Below, piece by piece: positions 34,601 to 48,712 of a stretch of 64,000 bases of DNA. The DNA comes from Astropecten irregularis (Eukaryota; Echinodermata; Asteroidea; Paxillosida; Astropectinidae). The stretch is from positions 14,119,217 through 14,183,216 of the forward strand of contig OZ020246.1 of the NCBI GenBank assembly GCA_963971285.1. The letters run 5' to 3'. The notes beneath the pieces are model-generated. The model was not told the origin of the DNA. It made no database searches and was given only the letters and a program-made list of their open reading frames with translations. Each line of letters begins with the position of its first letter. Position 1 is the stretch's first letter. The translations under genes and the position numbers were made by a program.

Positions 34601-37600
34601 AAATCTCATTTTGATGACGTTATGATGACGTCACAGTATTTTGCTCCGAAAATGTTGATCTCTGTTGCACATTTAAGAATTACAAAAAGAATTTTAAAGA
34701 TACCATCTTTCGTTCACTAGTTATCGTTAAAATAACTTTAATGACCCAAATATTCAATAAATCATAAGAAATCGGAGGATGACGTCATGATGACGTCATT
34801 GCAATTTTTTGATATAACACTTCCCGACTTAGACACGTACCAAGTTTCCACTCAGTCGAACCAAGGGTTCGCTCATAATTGGCATGCGAAGTTTGGCCAT
34901 TTATGGCACTGTCACGTGACCCATGATGACGTCATGATGACGAAATTGTTCGGCACACATCCGCACTATAGGGACTTTGTTTTGACCAAGTTTGGCTGAT
35001 ATTGGCTGTTTAAAACTAAACAAAGTGGGGTGTAGAAAGTCTGTGCACAAGCCTATGACAGAACAAAAAGAAAAGCTTTTCGCTTCCGCGAAAAAGCCAA
35101 AAATACAAGTTTTCGAACGTTGAGGGCGTCTTACCAATTTTCGTTTGCAGTCCGGAGAAGACTTGCCGGCGTGCATTTTCTGGACAAGTCATGCAACGCG
35201 CGCAGGGCTCCCCAAATGCCTTGAAATGAAATATTTTTAGGGTATACACAAAATGTATGAGCTGGCGAACAGAATTGGGCCTATATGCAAGTCTTGTCCC
35301 GGTAATGAAGATGCGCGCATACCGTAAAGTTAGAATTTGCTAGAGATAAAGAAAGCTTACAATTTTCATAAAATCGTAAAAAATTCAATCAAGATGCCGT
35401 CGTGTCGCCGTTTCACATTTAGCATCCCGGACACACATACTTAATACCCACTAATTTTCATGACGATCGGACAATGTCTTCATGACGATCGGCCTATCGG
35501 CTATTGTGTTACCAAAATCTCATTTTGATGACGTTATGATGACGTCACAGTATTTTGCTCCGAAAATGTTGATCTCTGTTGCACATTTAAGAATTACAAA
35601 AAGAATTTTAAAGATACCATCTTTCGTTCACTAGTTATCGTTAAAATAACTTTAATGACCCAAATATTCAATAAATCATAAGAAATCGGAGGATGACGTC
35701 ATGATGACGTCATTGCAATTTTTTGATATAACACTTCCCGACTTAGACACGTACCAAGTTTCCACTCAGTCGAACCAAGGGTTCGCTCATAATTGGCATG
35801 CGAAGTTTGGCCATTTATGGCACTGTCACGTGACCCATGATGACGTCATGATGACGAAATTGTTCGGCACACATCCGCACTATAGGGACTTTGTTTTGAC
35901 CAAGTTTGGCTGATATTGGCTGTTTAAAACTAAACAAAGTGGGGTGTAGAAAGTCTGTGCACAAGCCTATGACAGAACAAAAAGAAAAGCTTTTCGCTTC
36001 CGCGAAAAAGCCAAAAATACAAGTTTTCGAACGTTGAGGGCGTCTTACCAATTTTCGTTTGCAGTCCGGAGAAGACTTGCCGGCGTGCATTTTCTGGACA
36101 AGTCATGCAACGCGCGCAGGGCTCCCCAAATGCCTTGAAATGAAATATTTTTAGGGTATACACAAAATGTATGAGCTGGCGAACAGAATTGGGCCTATAT
36201 GCAAGTCTTGTCCCGGTAATGAAGATGCGCGCATACCGTAAAGTTAGAATTTGCTAGAGATAAAGAAAGCTTACAATTTTCATAAAATCGTAAAAAATTC
36301 AATCAAGATGCCGTCGTGTCGCCGTTTCACATTTAGCATCCCGGACACACATACTTAATACCCACTAATTTTCATGACGATCGGACAATGTCTTCATGAC
36401 GATCGGCCTATCGGCTATTGTGTTACCAAAATCTCATTTTGATGACGTTATGATGACGTCACAGTATTTTGCTCCGAAAATGTTGATCTCTGTTGCACAT
36501 TTAAGAATTACAAAAAGAATTTTAAAGATACCATCTTTCGTTCACTAGTTATCGTTAAAATAACTTTAATGACCCAAATATTCAATAAATCATAAGAAAT
36601 CGGAGGATGACGTCATGATGACGTCATTGCAATTTTTTGATATAACACTTCCCGACTTAGACACGTACCAAGTTTCCACTCAGTCGAACCAAGGGTTCGC
36701 TCATAATTGGCATGCGAAGTTTGGCCATTTATGGCACTGTCACGTGACCCATGATGACGTCATGATGACGAAATTGTTCGGCACACATCCGCACTATAGG
36801 GACTTTGTTTTGACCAAGTTTGGCTGATATTGGCTGTTTAAAACTAAACAAAGTGGGGTGTAGAAAGTCTGTGCACAAGCCTATGACAGAACAAAAAGAA
36901 AAGCTTTTCGCTTCCGCGAAAAAGCCAAAAATACAAGTTTTCGAACGTTGAGGGCGTCTTACCAATTTTCGTTTGCAGTCCGGAGAAGACTTGCCGGCGT
37001 GCATTTTCTGGACAAGTCATGCAACGCGCGCAGGGCTCCCCAAATGCCTTGAAATGAAATATTTTTAGGGTATACACAAAATGTATGAGCTGGCGAACAG
37101 AATTGGGCCTATATGCAAGTCTTGTCCCGGTAATGAAGATGCGCGCATACCGTAAAGTTAGAATTTGCTAGAGATAAAGAAAGCTTACAATTTTCATAAA
37201 ATCGTAAAAAATTCAATCAAGATGCCGTCGTGTCGCCGTTTCACATTTAGCATCCCGGACACACATACTTAATACCCACTAATTTTCATGACGATCGGAC
37301 AATGTCTTCATGACGATCGGCCTATCGGCTATTGTGTTACCAAAATCTCATTTTGATGACGTTATGATGACGTCACAGTATTTTGCTCCGAAAATGTTGA
37401 TCTCTGTTGCACATTTAAGAATTACAAAAAGAATTTTAAAGATACCATCTTTCGTTCACTAGTTATCGTTAAAATAACTTTAATGACCCAAATATTCAAT
37501 AAATCATAAGAAATCGGAGGATGACGTCATGATGACGTCATTGCAATTTTTTGATATAACACTTCCCGACTTAGACACGTACCAAGTTTCCACTCAGTCG

Positions 37601-40600
37601 AACCAAGGGTTCGCTCATAATTGGCATGCGAAGTTTGGCCATTTATGGCACTGTCACGTGACCCATGATGACGTCATGATGACGAAATTGTTCGGCACAC
37701 ATCCGCACTATAGGGACTTTGTTTTGACCAAGTTTGGCTGATATTGGCTGTTTAAAACTAAACAAAGTGGGGTGTAGAAAGTCTGTGCACAAGCCTATGA
37801 CAGAACAAAAAGAAAAGCTTTTCGCTTCCGCGAAAAAGCCAAAAATACAAGTTTTCGAACGTTGAGGGCGTCTTACCAATTTTCGTTTGCAGTCCGGAGA
37901 AGACTTGCCGGCGTGCATTTTCTGGACAAGTCATGCAACGCGCGCAGGGCTCCCCAAATGCCTTGAAATGAAATATTTTTAGGGTATACACAAAATGTAT
38001 GAGCTGGCGAACAGAATTGGGCCTATATGCAAGTCTTGTCCCGGTAATGAAGATGCGCGCATACCGTAAAGTTAGAATTTGCTAGAGATAAAGAAAGCTT
38101 ACAATTTTCATAAAATCGTAAAAAATTCAATCAAGATGCCGTCGTGTCGCCGTTTCACATTTAGCATCCCGGACACACATACTTAATACCCACTAATTTT
38201 CATGACGATCGGACAATGTCTTCATGACGATCGGCCTATCGGCTATTGTGTTACCAAAATCTCATTTTGATGACGTTATGATGACGTCACAGTATTTTGC
38301 TCCGAAAATGTTGATCTCTGTTGCACATTTAAGAATTACAAAAAGAATTTTAAAGATACCATCTTTCGTTCACTAGTTATCGTTAAAATAACTTTAATGA
38401 CCCAAATATTCAATAAATCATAAGAAATCGGAGGATGACGTCATGATGACGTCATTGCAATTTTTTGATATAACACTTCCCGACTTAGACACGTACCAAG
38501 TTTCCACTCAGTCGAACCAAGGGTTCGCTCATAATTGGCATGCGAAGTTTGGCCATTTATGGCACTGTCACGTGACCCATGATGACGTCATGATGACGAA
38601 ATTGTTCGGCACACATCCGCACTATAGGGACTTTGTTTTGACCAAGTTTGGCTGATATTGGCTGTTTAAAACTAAACAAAGTGGGGTGTAGAAAGTCTGT
38701 GCACAAGCCTATGACAGAACAAAAAGAAAAGCTTTTCGCTTCCGCGAAAAAGCCAAAAATACAAGTTTTCGAACGTTGAGGGCGTCTTACCAATTTTCGT
38801 TTGCAGTCCGGAGAAGACTTGCCGGCGTGCATTTTCTGGACAAGTCATGCAACGCGCGCAGGGCTCCCCAAATGCCTTGAAATGAAATATTTTTAGGGTA
38901 TACACAAAATGTATGAGCTGGCGAACAGAATTGGGCCTATATGCAAGTCTTGTCCCGGTAATGAAGATGCGCGCATACCGTAAAGTTAGAATTTGCTAGA
39001 GATAAAGAAAGCTTACAATTTTCATAAAATCGTAAAAAATTCAATCAAGATGCCGTCGTGTCGCCGTTTCACATTTAGCATCCCGGACACACATACTTAA
39101 TACCCACTAATTTTCATGACGATCGGACAATGTCTTCATGACGATCGGCCTATCGGCTATTGTGTTACCAAAATCTCATTTTGATGACGTTATGATGACG
39201 TCACAGTATTTTGCTCCGAAAATGTTGATCTCTGTTGCACATTTAAGAATTACAAAAAGAATTTTAAAGATACCATCTTTCGTTCACTAGTTATCGTTAA
39301 AATAACTTTAATGACCCAAATATTCAATAAATCATAAGAAATCGGAGGATGACGTCATGATGACGTCATTGCAATTTTTTGATATAACACTTCCCGACTT
39401 AGACACGTACCAAGTTTCCACTCAGTCGAACCAAGGGTTCGCTCATAATTGGCATGCGAAGTTTGGCCATTTATGGCACTGTCACGTGACCCATGATGAC
39501 GTCATGATGACGAAATTGTTCGGCACACATCCGCACTATAGGGACTTTGTTTTGACCAAGTTTGGCTGATATTGGCTGTTTAAAACTAAACAAAGTGGGG
39601 TGTAGAAAGTCTGTGCATAAGCCTATGACAGAACAAAAAGAAAAGCTTTTCGCTTCCGCGAAAAAGCCAAAAATACAAGTTTTCGAACGTTGAGGGCGTC
39701 TTACCAATTTTCGTTTGCAGTCCGGAGAAGACTTGCCGGCGTGCATTTTCTGGACAAGTCATGCAACGCGCGCAGGGCTCCCCAAATGCCTTGAAATGAA
39801 ATATTTTTAGGGTATACACAAAATGTATGAGCTGGCGAACAGAATTGGGCCTATATGCAAGTCTTGTCCCGGTAATGAAGATGCGCGCATACCGTAAAGT
39901 TAGAATTTGCTAGAGATAAAGAAAGCTTACAATTTTCATAAAATCGTAAAAAATTCAATCAAGATGCCGTCGTGTCGCCGTTTCACATTTAGCATCCCGG
40001 ACACACATACTTAATACCCACTAATTTTCATGACGATCGGACAATGTCTTCATGACGATCGGCCTATCGGCTATTGTGTTACCAAAATCTCATTTTGATG
40101 ACGTTATGATGACGTCACAGTATTTTGCTCCGAAAATGTTGATCTCTGTTGCACATTTAAGAATTACAAAAAGAATTTTAAAGATACCATCTTTCGTTCA
40201 CTAGTTATCGTTAAAATAACTTTAATGACCCAAATATTCAATAAATCATAAGAAATCGGAGGATGACGTCATGATGACGTCATTGCAATTTTTTGATATA
40301 ACACTTCCCGACTTAGACACGTACCAAGTTTCCACTCAGTCGAACCAAGGGTTCGCTCATAATTGGCATGCGAAGTTTGGCCATTTATGGCACTGTCACG
40401 TGACCCATGATGACGTCATGATGACGAAATTGTTCGGCACACATCCGCACTATAGGGACTTTGTTTTGACCAAGTTTGGCTGATATTGGCTGTTTAAAAC
40501 TAAACAAAGTGGGGTGTAGAAAGTCTGTGCACAAGCCTATGACAGAACAAAAAGAAAAGCTTTTCGCTTCCGCGAAAAAGCCAAAAATACAAGTTTTCGA

Positions 40601-43600
40601 ACGTTGAGGGCGTCTTACCAATTTTCGTTTGCAGTCCGGAGAAGACTTGCCGGCGTGCATTTTCTGGACAAGTCATGCAACGCGCGCAGGGCTCCCCAAA
40701 TGCCTTGAAATGAAATATTTTTAGGGTATACACAAAATGTATGAGCTGGCGAACAGAATTGGGCCTATATGCAAGTCTTGTCCCGGTAATGAAGATGCGC
40801 GCATACCGTAAAGTTAGAATTTGCTAGAGATAAAGAAAGCTTACAATTTTCATAAAATCGTAAAAAATTCAATCAAGATGCCGTCGTGTCGCCGTTTCAC
40901 ATTTAGCATCCCGGACACACATACTTAATACCCACTAATTTTCATGACGATCGGACAATGTCTTCATGACGATCGGCCTATCGGCTATTGTGTTACCAAA
41001 ATCTCATTTTGATGACGTTATGATGACGTCACAGTATTTTGCTCCGAAAATGTTGATCTCTGTTGCACATTTAAGAATTACAAAAAGAATTTTAAAGATA
41101 CCATCTTTCGTTCACTAGTTATCGTTAAAATAACTTTAATGACCCAAATATTCAATAAATCATAAGAAATCGGAGGATGACGTCATGATGACGTCATTGC
41201 AATTTTTTGATATAACACTTCCCGACTTAGACACGTACCAAGTTTCCACTCAGTCGAACCAAGGGTTCGCTCATAATTGGCATGCGAAGTTTGGCCATTT
41301 ATGGCACTGTCACGTGACCCATGATGACGTCATGATGACGAAATTGTTCGGCACACATCCGCACTATAGGGACTTTGTTTTGACCAAGTTTGGCTGATAT
41401 TGGCTGTTTAAAACTAAACAAAGTGGGGTGTAGAAAGTCTGTGCACAAGCCTATGACAGAACAAAAAGAAAAGCTTTTCGCTTCCGCGAAAAAGCCAAAA
41501 ATACAAGTTTTCGAACGTTGAGGGCGTCTTACCAATTTTCGTTTGCAGTCCGGAGAAGACTTGCCGGCGTGCATTTTCTGGACAAGTCATGCAACGCGCG
41601 CAGGGCTCCCCAAATGCCTTGAAATGAAATATTTTTAGGGTATACACAAAATGTATGAGCTGGCGAACAGAATTGGGCCTATATGCAAGTCTTGTCCCGG
41701 TAATGAAGATGCGCGCATACCGTAAAGTTAGAATTTGCTAGAGATAAAGAAAGCTTACAATTTTCATAAAATCGTAAAAAATTCAATCAAGATGCCGTCG
41801 TGTCGCCGTTTCACATTTAGCATCCCGGACACACATACTTAATACCCACTAATTTTCATGACGATCGGACAATGTCTTCATGACGATCGGCCTATCGGCT
41901 ATTGTGTTACCAAAATCTCATTTTGATGACGTTATGATGACGTCACAGTATTTTGCTCCGAAAATGTTGATCTCTGTTGCACATTTAAGAATTACAAAAA
42001 GAATTTTAAAGATACCATCTTTCGTTCACTAGTTATCGTTAAAATAACTTTAATGACCCAAATATTCAATAAATCATAAGAAATCGGAGGATGACGTCAT
42101 GATGACGTCATTGCAATTTTTTGATATAACACTTCCCGACTTAGACACGTACCAAGTTTCCACTCAGTCGAACCAAGGGTTCGCTCATAATTGGCATGCG
42201 AAGTTTGGCCATTTATGGCACTGTCACGTGACCCATGATGACGTCATGATGACGAAATTGTTCGGCACACATCCGCACTATAGGGACTTTGTTTTGACCA
42301 AGTTTGGCTGATATTGGCTGTTTAAAACTAAACAAAGTGGGGTGTAGAAAGTCTGTGCACAAGCCTATGACAGAACAAAAAGAAAAGCTTTTCGCTTCCG
42401 CGAAAAAGCCAAAAATACAAGTTTTCGAACGTTGAGGGCGTCTTACCAATTTTCGTTTGCAGTCCGGAGAAGACTTGCCGGCGTGCATTTTCTGGACAAG
42501 TCATGCAACGCGCGCAGGGCTCCCCAAATGCCTTGAAATGAAATATTTTTAGGGTATACACAAAATGTATGAGCTGGCGAACAGAATTGGGCCTATATGC
42601 AAGTCTTGTCCCGGTAATGAAGATGCGCGCATACCGTAAAGTTAGAATTTGCTAGAGATAAAGAAAGCTTACAATTTTCATAAAATCGTAAAAAATTCAA
42701 TCAAGATGCCGTCGTGTCGCCGTTTCACATTTAGCATCCCGGACACACATACTTAATACCCACTAATTTTCATGACGATCGGACAATGTCTTCATGACGA
42801 TCGGCCTATCGGCTATTGTGTTACCAAAATCTCATTTTGATGACGTTATGATGACGTCACAGTATTTTGCTCCGAAAATGTTGATCTCTGTTGCACATTT
42901 AAGAATTACAAAAAGAATTTTAAAGATACCATCTTTCGTTCACTAGTTATCGTTAAAATAACTTTAATGACCCAAATATTCAATAAATCATAAGAAATCG
43001 GAGGATGACGTCATGATGACGTCATTGCAATTTTTTGATATAACACTTCCCGACTTAGACACGTACCAAGTTTCCACTCAGTCGAACCAAGGGTTCGCTC
43101 ATAATTGGCATGCGAAGTTTGGCCATTTATGGCACTGTCACGTGACCCATGATGACGTCATGATGACGAAATTGTTCGGCACACATCCGCACTATAGGGA
43201 CTTTGTTTTGACCAAGTTTGGCTGATATTGGCTGTTTAAAACTAAACAAAGTGGGGTGTAGAAAGTCTGTGCACAAGCCTATGACAGAACAAAAAGAAAA
43301 GCTTTTCGCTTCCGCGAAAAAGCCAAAAATACAAGTTTTCGAACGTTGAGGGCGTCTTACCAATTTTCGTTTGCAGTCCGGAGAAGACTTGCCGGCGTGC
43401 ATTTTCTGGACAAGTCATGCAACGCGCGCAGGGCTCCCCAAATGCCTTGAAATGAAATATTTTTAGGGTATACACAAAATGTATGAGCTGGCGAACAGAA
43501 TTGGGCCTATATGCAAGTCTTGTCCCGGTAATGAAGATGCGCGCATACCGTAAAGTTAGAATTTGCTAGAGATAAAGAAAGCTTACAATTTTCATAAAAT

Positions 43601-44214
43601 CGTAAAAAATTCAATCAAGATGCCGTCGTGTCGCCGTTTCACATTTAGCATCCCGGACACACATACTTAATACCCACTAATTTTCATGACGATCGGACAA
43701 TGTCTTCATGACGATCGGCCTATCGGCTATTGTGTTACCAAAATCTCATTTTGATGACGTTATGATGACGTCACAGTATTTTGCTCCGAAAATGTTGATC
43801 TCTGTTGCACATTTAAGAATTACAAAAAGAATTTTAAAGATACCATCTTTCGTTCACTAGTTATCGTTAAAATAACTTTAATGACCCAAATATTCAATAA
43901 ATCATAAGAAATCGGAGGATGACGTCATGATGACGTCATTGCAATTTTTTGATATAACACTTCCCGACTTAGACACGTACCAAGTTTCCACTCAGTCGAA
44001 CCAAGGGTTCGCTCATAATTGGCATGCGAAGTTTGGCCATTTATGGCACTGTCACGTGACCCATGATGACGTCATGATGACGAAATTGTTCGGCACACAT
44101 CCGCACTATAGGGACTTTGTTTTGACCAAGTTTGGCTGATATTGGCTGTTTAAAACTAAACAAAGTGGGGTGTAGAAAGTCTGTGCATAAGCCTATGACA
44201 GAACAAAAAGAAAA

Positions 44215-44238
44215 GCTTTTCGCTTCCGCGAAAAAGCC
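44215..44238 (+). other. 3' terminal hairpin closing the satellite array
   Basis: GCTTTTCGC, loop TTCC, GCGAAAAAGC, then CCAA and the CTAG of the next element. An internal copy closes every satellite unit. Confidence 0.85.
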
Positions 44239-44240
44239 AA

Positions 44241-46560
44241 CTAGAGGTTGTGTCTCTTGAAAACAGAACACATGGCTTTTCCGCATATGATATAAAATAT
44301 TTCAAAAATTTATACACATCGCGTATTTTGTTTTTGGTTTAAAAGTGACCATGTCTCAATGTTGTTTAACCCATTATAGTCGCATGGTTAATGGATCTAG
44401 TCCCTAATTGAAGACACTGTCATTCAGTTGGACATTATACCATGACATCATTATGATGACGTTGGAGGACCTGGGTGCTTTTGAGGATACATCATTATGC
44501 AAATGACACAAAATCATTTTGCGAGTACAAAATAGTTAGCGTATACAACATCATTAACAAAAACAACATCATTAGCCAATACAAATTCATTTGTGAATAC
44601 AAATTCATTTGCAAATAGAAAATCATTGGCGAACACAAAATCATTTGCGAATACAAAATCATTTATTGCCAGTACGTAATTATTTTGTGTATTCATTTGT
44701 CGAAGACGATATCATATGCGAATACGGAAAATTATTTTGTATTCGTTAATAATGATCTTCTTCGACTTTCTTGAAGGCGATATCAGATGCGAATAGAAAT
44801 CATTTGCAAATACTAATTCATATGTGAATACAAAATCATTGTGCGTATTCGCATATCGTCTACGACAAATGATTGCGTGAAGATGACATCTTTTGCGAAT
44901 TGAAATCAATATCGAATACCAATCATTTGGAGAACATGATTGCATGAAACGTATTTGCCTCCATGTAATGAACTTCAGTATTAAACTGATTGCCACGTAT
45001 AGAAAAACACGCCTACAAGGTCTAGGGGAAAGGACGTGACATTTACTTGTTCATGTGTAAAACTGTATGATCAAATTGCCACGTACAAAAAGACAAAGTC
45101 TATGGATCTTTGCAGTTTTCCTATACAACTCTTTCCAAGTATTATATTAAGTTGTACATGAATTTACTTAACACGACCCATAAAATGACGTACAATACTC
45201 CTCAACCTACATTGAAAACATTTAGATTAAGATTTTGGATGCTGGTATACGTACGTGCATTGGCAAGATGAAATACGAGTTGTAAGTCACGACATTGTTT
45301 TACACAGGGAAAGATTGACGTAGGTACAGTGTATGAGAATTCCCGAATTCGAGCAACATAATGTTTTGTACATGACCATTAATTTCACGTAAACTGTGTA
45401 CAAAGTTAGAGACCAGTAAATAGGTTCAAATCAGTCCGCAGAGCTCATTAATTTTTTGTATACCCTCAAAATGTTTCTTTATAAGAACATTTTCTGAACC
45501 TTACATGGGAATTCCTGTAGAACACAATTAAACAACTTGGTCACTAGAGTTTGGACTTTTACTTTTAAGTTGTTTGGATGAAATCCGACCCTAAATTCGC
45601 TCTACTTTTGCATGCAGTGGAGGGATAATCCAGACAAGCCAAAAATACAAGTTTTCGAACTTTAGAGGGCGTCTTACCATTTCTTTTATACGCAGTCGGA
45701 AAATTCGAAAGGCTTGCGGCGTGCATTTTCTGAACAAGTCATGCAACGCAGGGCTCCCCAAATGCCTTGAAATGAAATATTTTTAGGGTATACACAAAAT
45801 GTATGAGCTGGCGAACAGAATTGGGCCTATATGCAAGTCTTGTCCCGGTAATGAAGATGCGCGCATACCGTAAAGTTAGAATTTGCTAGAGATAAAGAAA
45901 GCTTACAATTTTCATAAAATCGTAAAAAATTCAATCAAGATGCCGTCGTGTCGCCGTTTCACATTTAGCATCCTGGACACACATACTTAATACCCACTAA
46001 TTTCCATGACGATCGGACAATGTCTTCATGACGATCGGCCTATCGGCTATTGTGTTACCAAAATCTCATTTTGATGACGTTATGATGACGTCACAGTATT
46101 TTGCTCCGAAAATGTTGATCTCTGTTGCACATTTAAGAATTACAAAAAGAATTTTAAAGATTCCATCTTTCGTTCACTAGTTATCGTTAAAATAACTTTA
46201 ATGACCCAAATATTCAATAAATCATAAGAAATCGGAGGATGACGTCATGATGACGTCATTGCAATTTTTTGATATAACACTTCCCGACTTAGACACGTAC
46301 CAAGTTTCCACTCAGTCGAACCAAGGGTTCGCTCATAATTGGCATGCGAAGTTTGGCCATTTATGGCACTGTCACGTGACCCATGATGACGTCATGATGA
46401 CGAAATTGTTCGGCACACATCCGCACTATAGGGACTTTGTTTTGACCAAGTTTGGCTGATATTGGCTGTTTAAAACTAAACAAAGTGGGGTGTAGAAAGT
46501 CTGTGCACAAGCCTATGACAGAACAAAAAGAAAAGCTTTTCGCTTCCGCGAAAAAGCCAA
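44241..46560 (+). mobile_element. Type A3 hairpin element, copy 2 (2320 bp, unamplified)
   Basis: CTAGAGGTTGTGTCTCTTG shows one change in the 5' hairpin arm. It has the same landmarks as 22874-24234, including the 18-bp-type region near 44500-44930. A single satellite-equivalent segment (45641-46560) and a 3' hairpin at 46535-46558 follow. It preserves the state before amplification: ACAAGCCAAAAATAC at 45634-45648 and AAAAAGCCAA at the end. Confidence 0.88.
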
Positions 46561-48712
46561 CTAGAGGTTGTGTCTGTTGAAAACAGAACACATGGCTTTT
46601 CCGCATATGATATAAAATATTTCTCAAATTAATACACATCACGTATTTTGTTTGATTAAGACATAATGGTTTAAAAGTGACCATGTCTCAATGTAAAACT
46701 TAGTTTAACACAATTAGTTGCAGGGTTAATAGCCCCTAATTGAAGACACTGTCATTCAGTTGGACATACAATGACATCATTATGATGACGTTGGAGAACC
46801 TGAGTGGTTTTGAGGATACATCATTATACAAATGACACAAAATCATTTTGCGAATACAAAATCATTAGCGTATACAACATCATTCGCGAATACAACATCA
46901 TTAGCCAATACAAAATCATTTGCGAATACAAATTCATTTGCAAATAGAAAATCATTAGCGAATACAAAATCATTTGCGATTACAAAATCATTGCGAGTAC
47001 GTAATCATTTTGCGTATTCATTTGTCGAAGACGATATCATATGCGAATATGCAAAATGATTTTGTTTTCGTAAACATTGCGTCAACTCGCAAACATTACG
47101 TCAACTCGCAAACATAACATCAACTCACAAACATTACATCAACTCGCAAACATTGCATCAACTCGCAAACATTGCGTCAACTCGCAAACATTACGTCAAC
47201 TCGCAAACATTACGTCAACTCACAAACATTACGTCAACTCGCAAACATTACGTCAACTCGCAAACATTGCGTCAACTCAAAAACATTGCGTCAACTCAAA
47301 AACATTTTGTGAATAATTCTGAAAAGTCAACAGACATACGGACTTGACAATGAACATGTAAGTTTTACATACTGTATACAATGTTTTACACATGTTTTGG
47401 GAAATTGAGCCAATCGAGCATCACATCGTATGTTTTACTATGACCATTATTTTCATGTCAATCGGGTAGAGTGAGAAAGATTGAACAATTTCTAAAAAAT
47501 TAAGTGATGAAGTTGTCATGACTTCATAATTACAATCGCCAACCTCTATTTCCCAAACCTACCAATTTTCGAGGCGATCGGCCGTTCCTTCTATGTGTTA
47601 TTAAAATTGTTTGAAAATGATATAAAAAAAAGACATACTTGCATTGTCTATGAGGGAAAATATAGTTTTGAGTCAACGGTCACTCGGACATCACGTCCCG
47701 GCCCAGTGCGCAAGCCACCGTTGGGCCGCCGGCGGTTCAGCAGCGGCTAAGCGGCATTGGCACGCCGCCCATTCACCGACCGTGTTCCGCCGGTGCATGG
47801 TGGTTGCCACTATGAAACGGCCGTGTAAAACGGACCACCGTGTACTAACAACGGTCGTCCAGCCGAGGTCGGGCCGATGGGGGACCGACGCTGACTGCAT
47901 TTTGCATTTAAATAGGCCTACGGAATAGAATATTATACAAAATTATATCGAGAACATGAAATCACTCTGATGACACTAAAGTCTAGGGGAAAGGACGTGA
48001 CATATTGAATTTGTTCATGTGTAAAACTTATCATATTGCCACGTACAGAAAAACAAAACAAATTATGGATCATTGCACTTTGCCATACAACTCTTCCAAA
48101 GAACTAAGTTGTACATTATAGCTAATATTCACGCGACCCATAAAATTACGTACAATACTCCGCAACCTACATCGATAGCATTTCGATATTTGGTGCTGGT
48201 ATTTAACGATATATAAAAAGTCTTACATGAAAATGTCTATGGCAAGATTATAAACGAAGTTTCGATCGAGTCACGCAATCCGCGGACATTATTATGAATG
48301 CCATACACACACAGTGCAGTGAAATACATACGTGTAGTGCAGTGTACATGTATGGGGAGAGTTGAGTCATTCGAGTATCGTATGTTTTGTACATGACCAT
48401 ATTGTCACGTAATCTGTGTACAAAGTTAACGGGCTGTGAGAAATATTTAAAAATTCATATAAAATCAAGTCATAACGTCATGATGTCCAAAAGTTTCGGG
48501 AGACAACTACCCTATATGGACTTCCTTCAGACCAAGTTTGGTTAATATCGGCTGTCTAAAAATGACCAAAGTGGGGTCCAGAATGCCCCTGTGCTTTGTC
48601 TATGGGAATTTTGGCGACAAGAAGAGGAAGAGGAAGAAGAGGAAGAAGAGGAAGAAAAAAGAAAAAAAAACAGAACAGAAATAAAGGCTTTTCGCTTGCG
48701 CGAAAAAGCCAA
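46561..48712 (+). mobile_element. Type A2 hairpin element, copy 2 (2152 bp)
   Basis: Aligns without length change to 13115-15266 at a constant offset of 33446. Two differences are visible: TTTTTCGTA against TTTTGCGTA near 47007, and GAAGAAGAAG against GAGGAAGAAA near 48645. It has the same 18-bp array (46828-47058), 19-bp array (47072-47307), GC-rich segment (47671-47906) and 3' hairpin (48686-48710). Confidence 0.9.
47072..47307 (+). repeat. 19-bp array, second copy
   Basis: Same 12 units in the same variant order as 13626-13861, which shows duplication of the whole element and not independent growth of the array. Confidence 0.9.

Larger units (their letters stand above)
22874..44240 (+). 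mobile_element. Type A3 hairpin element, copy 1, swollen by a 20-kb satellite
   Basis: Begins with CTAGAGG and the type A 5' hairpin. The first 1.36 kb (22874-24234) contains an 18-bp-type AATACAAAATCATT region with inverted units (about 23098-23530) and AT-rich sequence, and aligns with 44241-45640. The rest is the 914-bp satellite. The total equals one element plus 21 extra units, so the array is an internal amplification of this element. Confidence 0.87.
24235..44240 (+). repeat. 914-bp satellite, 22 units, derived from the 3' end of type A3
   Basis: Unit 1 is 24235-25044 (810 bp, divergent). Units 2-21 start at 25045 and every 914 bp after. Unit 22 starts at 43325 and ends at the CTAG at 44241. 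Units 2-22 look identical except for a C-to-T change in GTGCACAAGCC. Each unit runs from AAAAATACAAGTTTTCG to the 3' hairpin GCTTTTCGC / GCGAAAAAGC and AAGCC. Each carries four full TGACGTCA sites plus TGACGTTA, and one GTCACGTGAC palindrome. The 70-, 77- and 91-codon frames repeated in every unit overlap on opposite strands, lack any domain and are not genes. Confidence 0.96.

Noticed and set aside
24733-44139. Repeated open frames of 70, 77 and 91 codons in every satellite unit, as a possible tandem gene family
   Set aside because: They overlap on opposite strands, have no domain, signal or codon pattern, and are identical only because the DNA is identical. The frames also run through CRE pairs and the hairpin.
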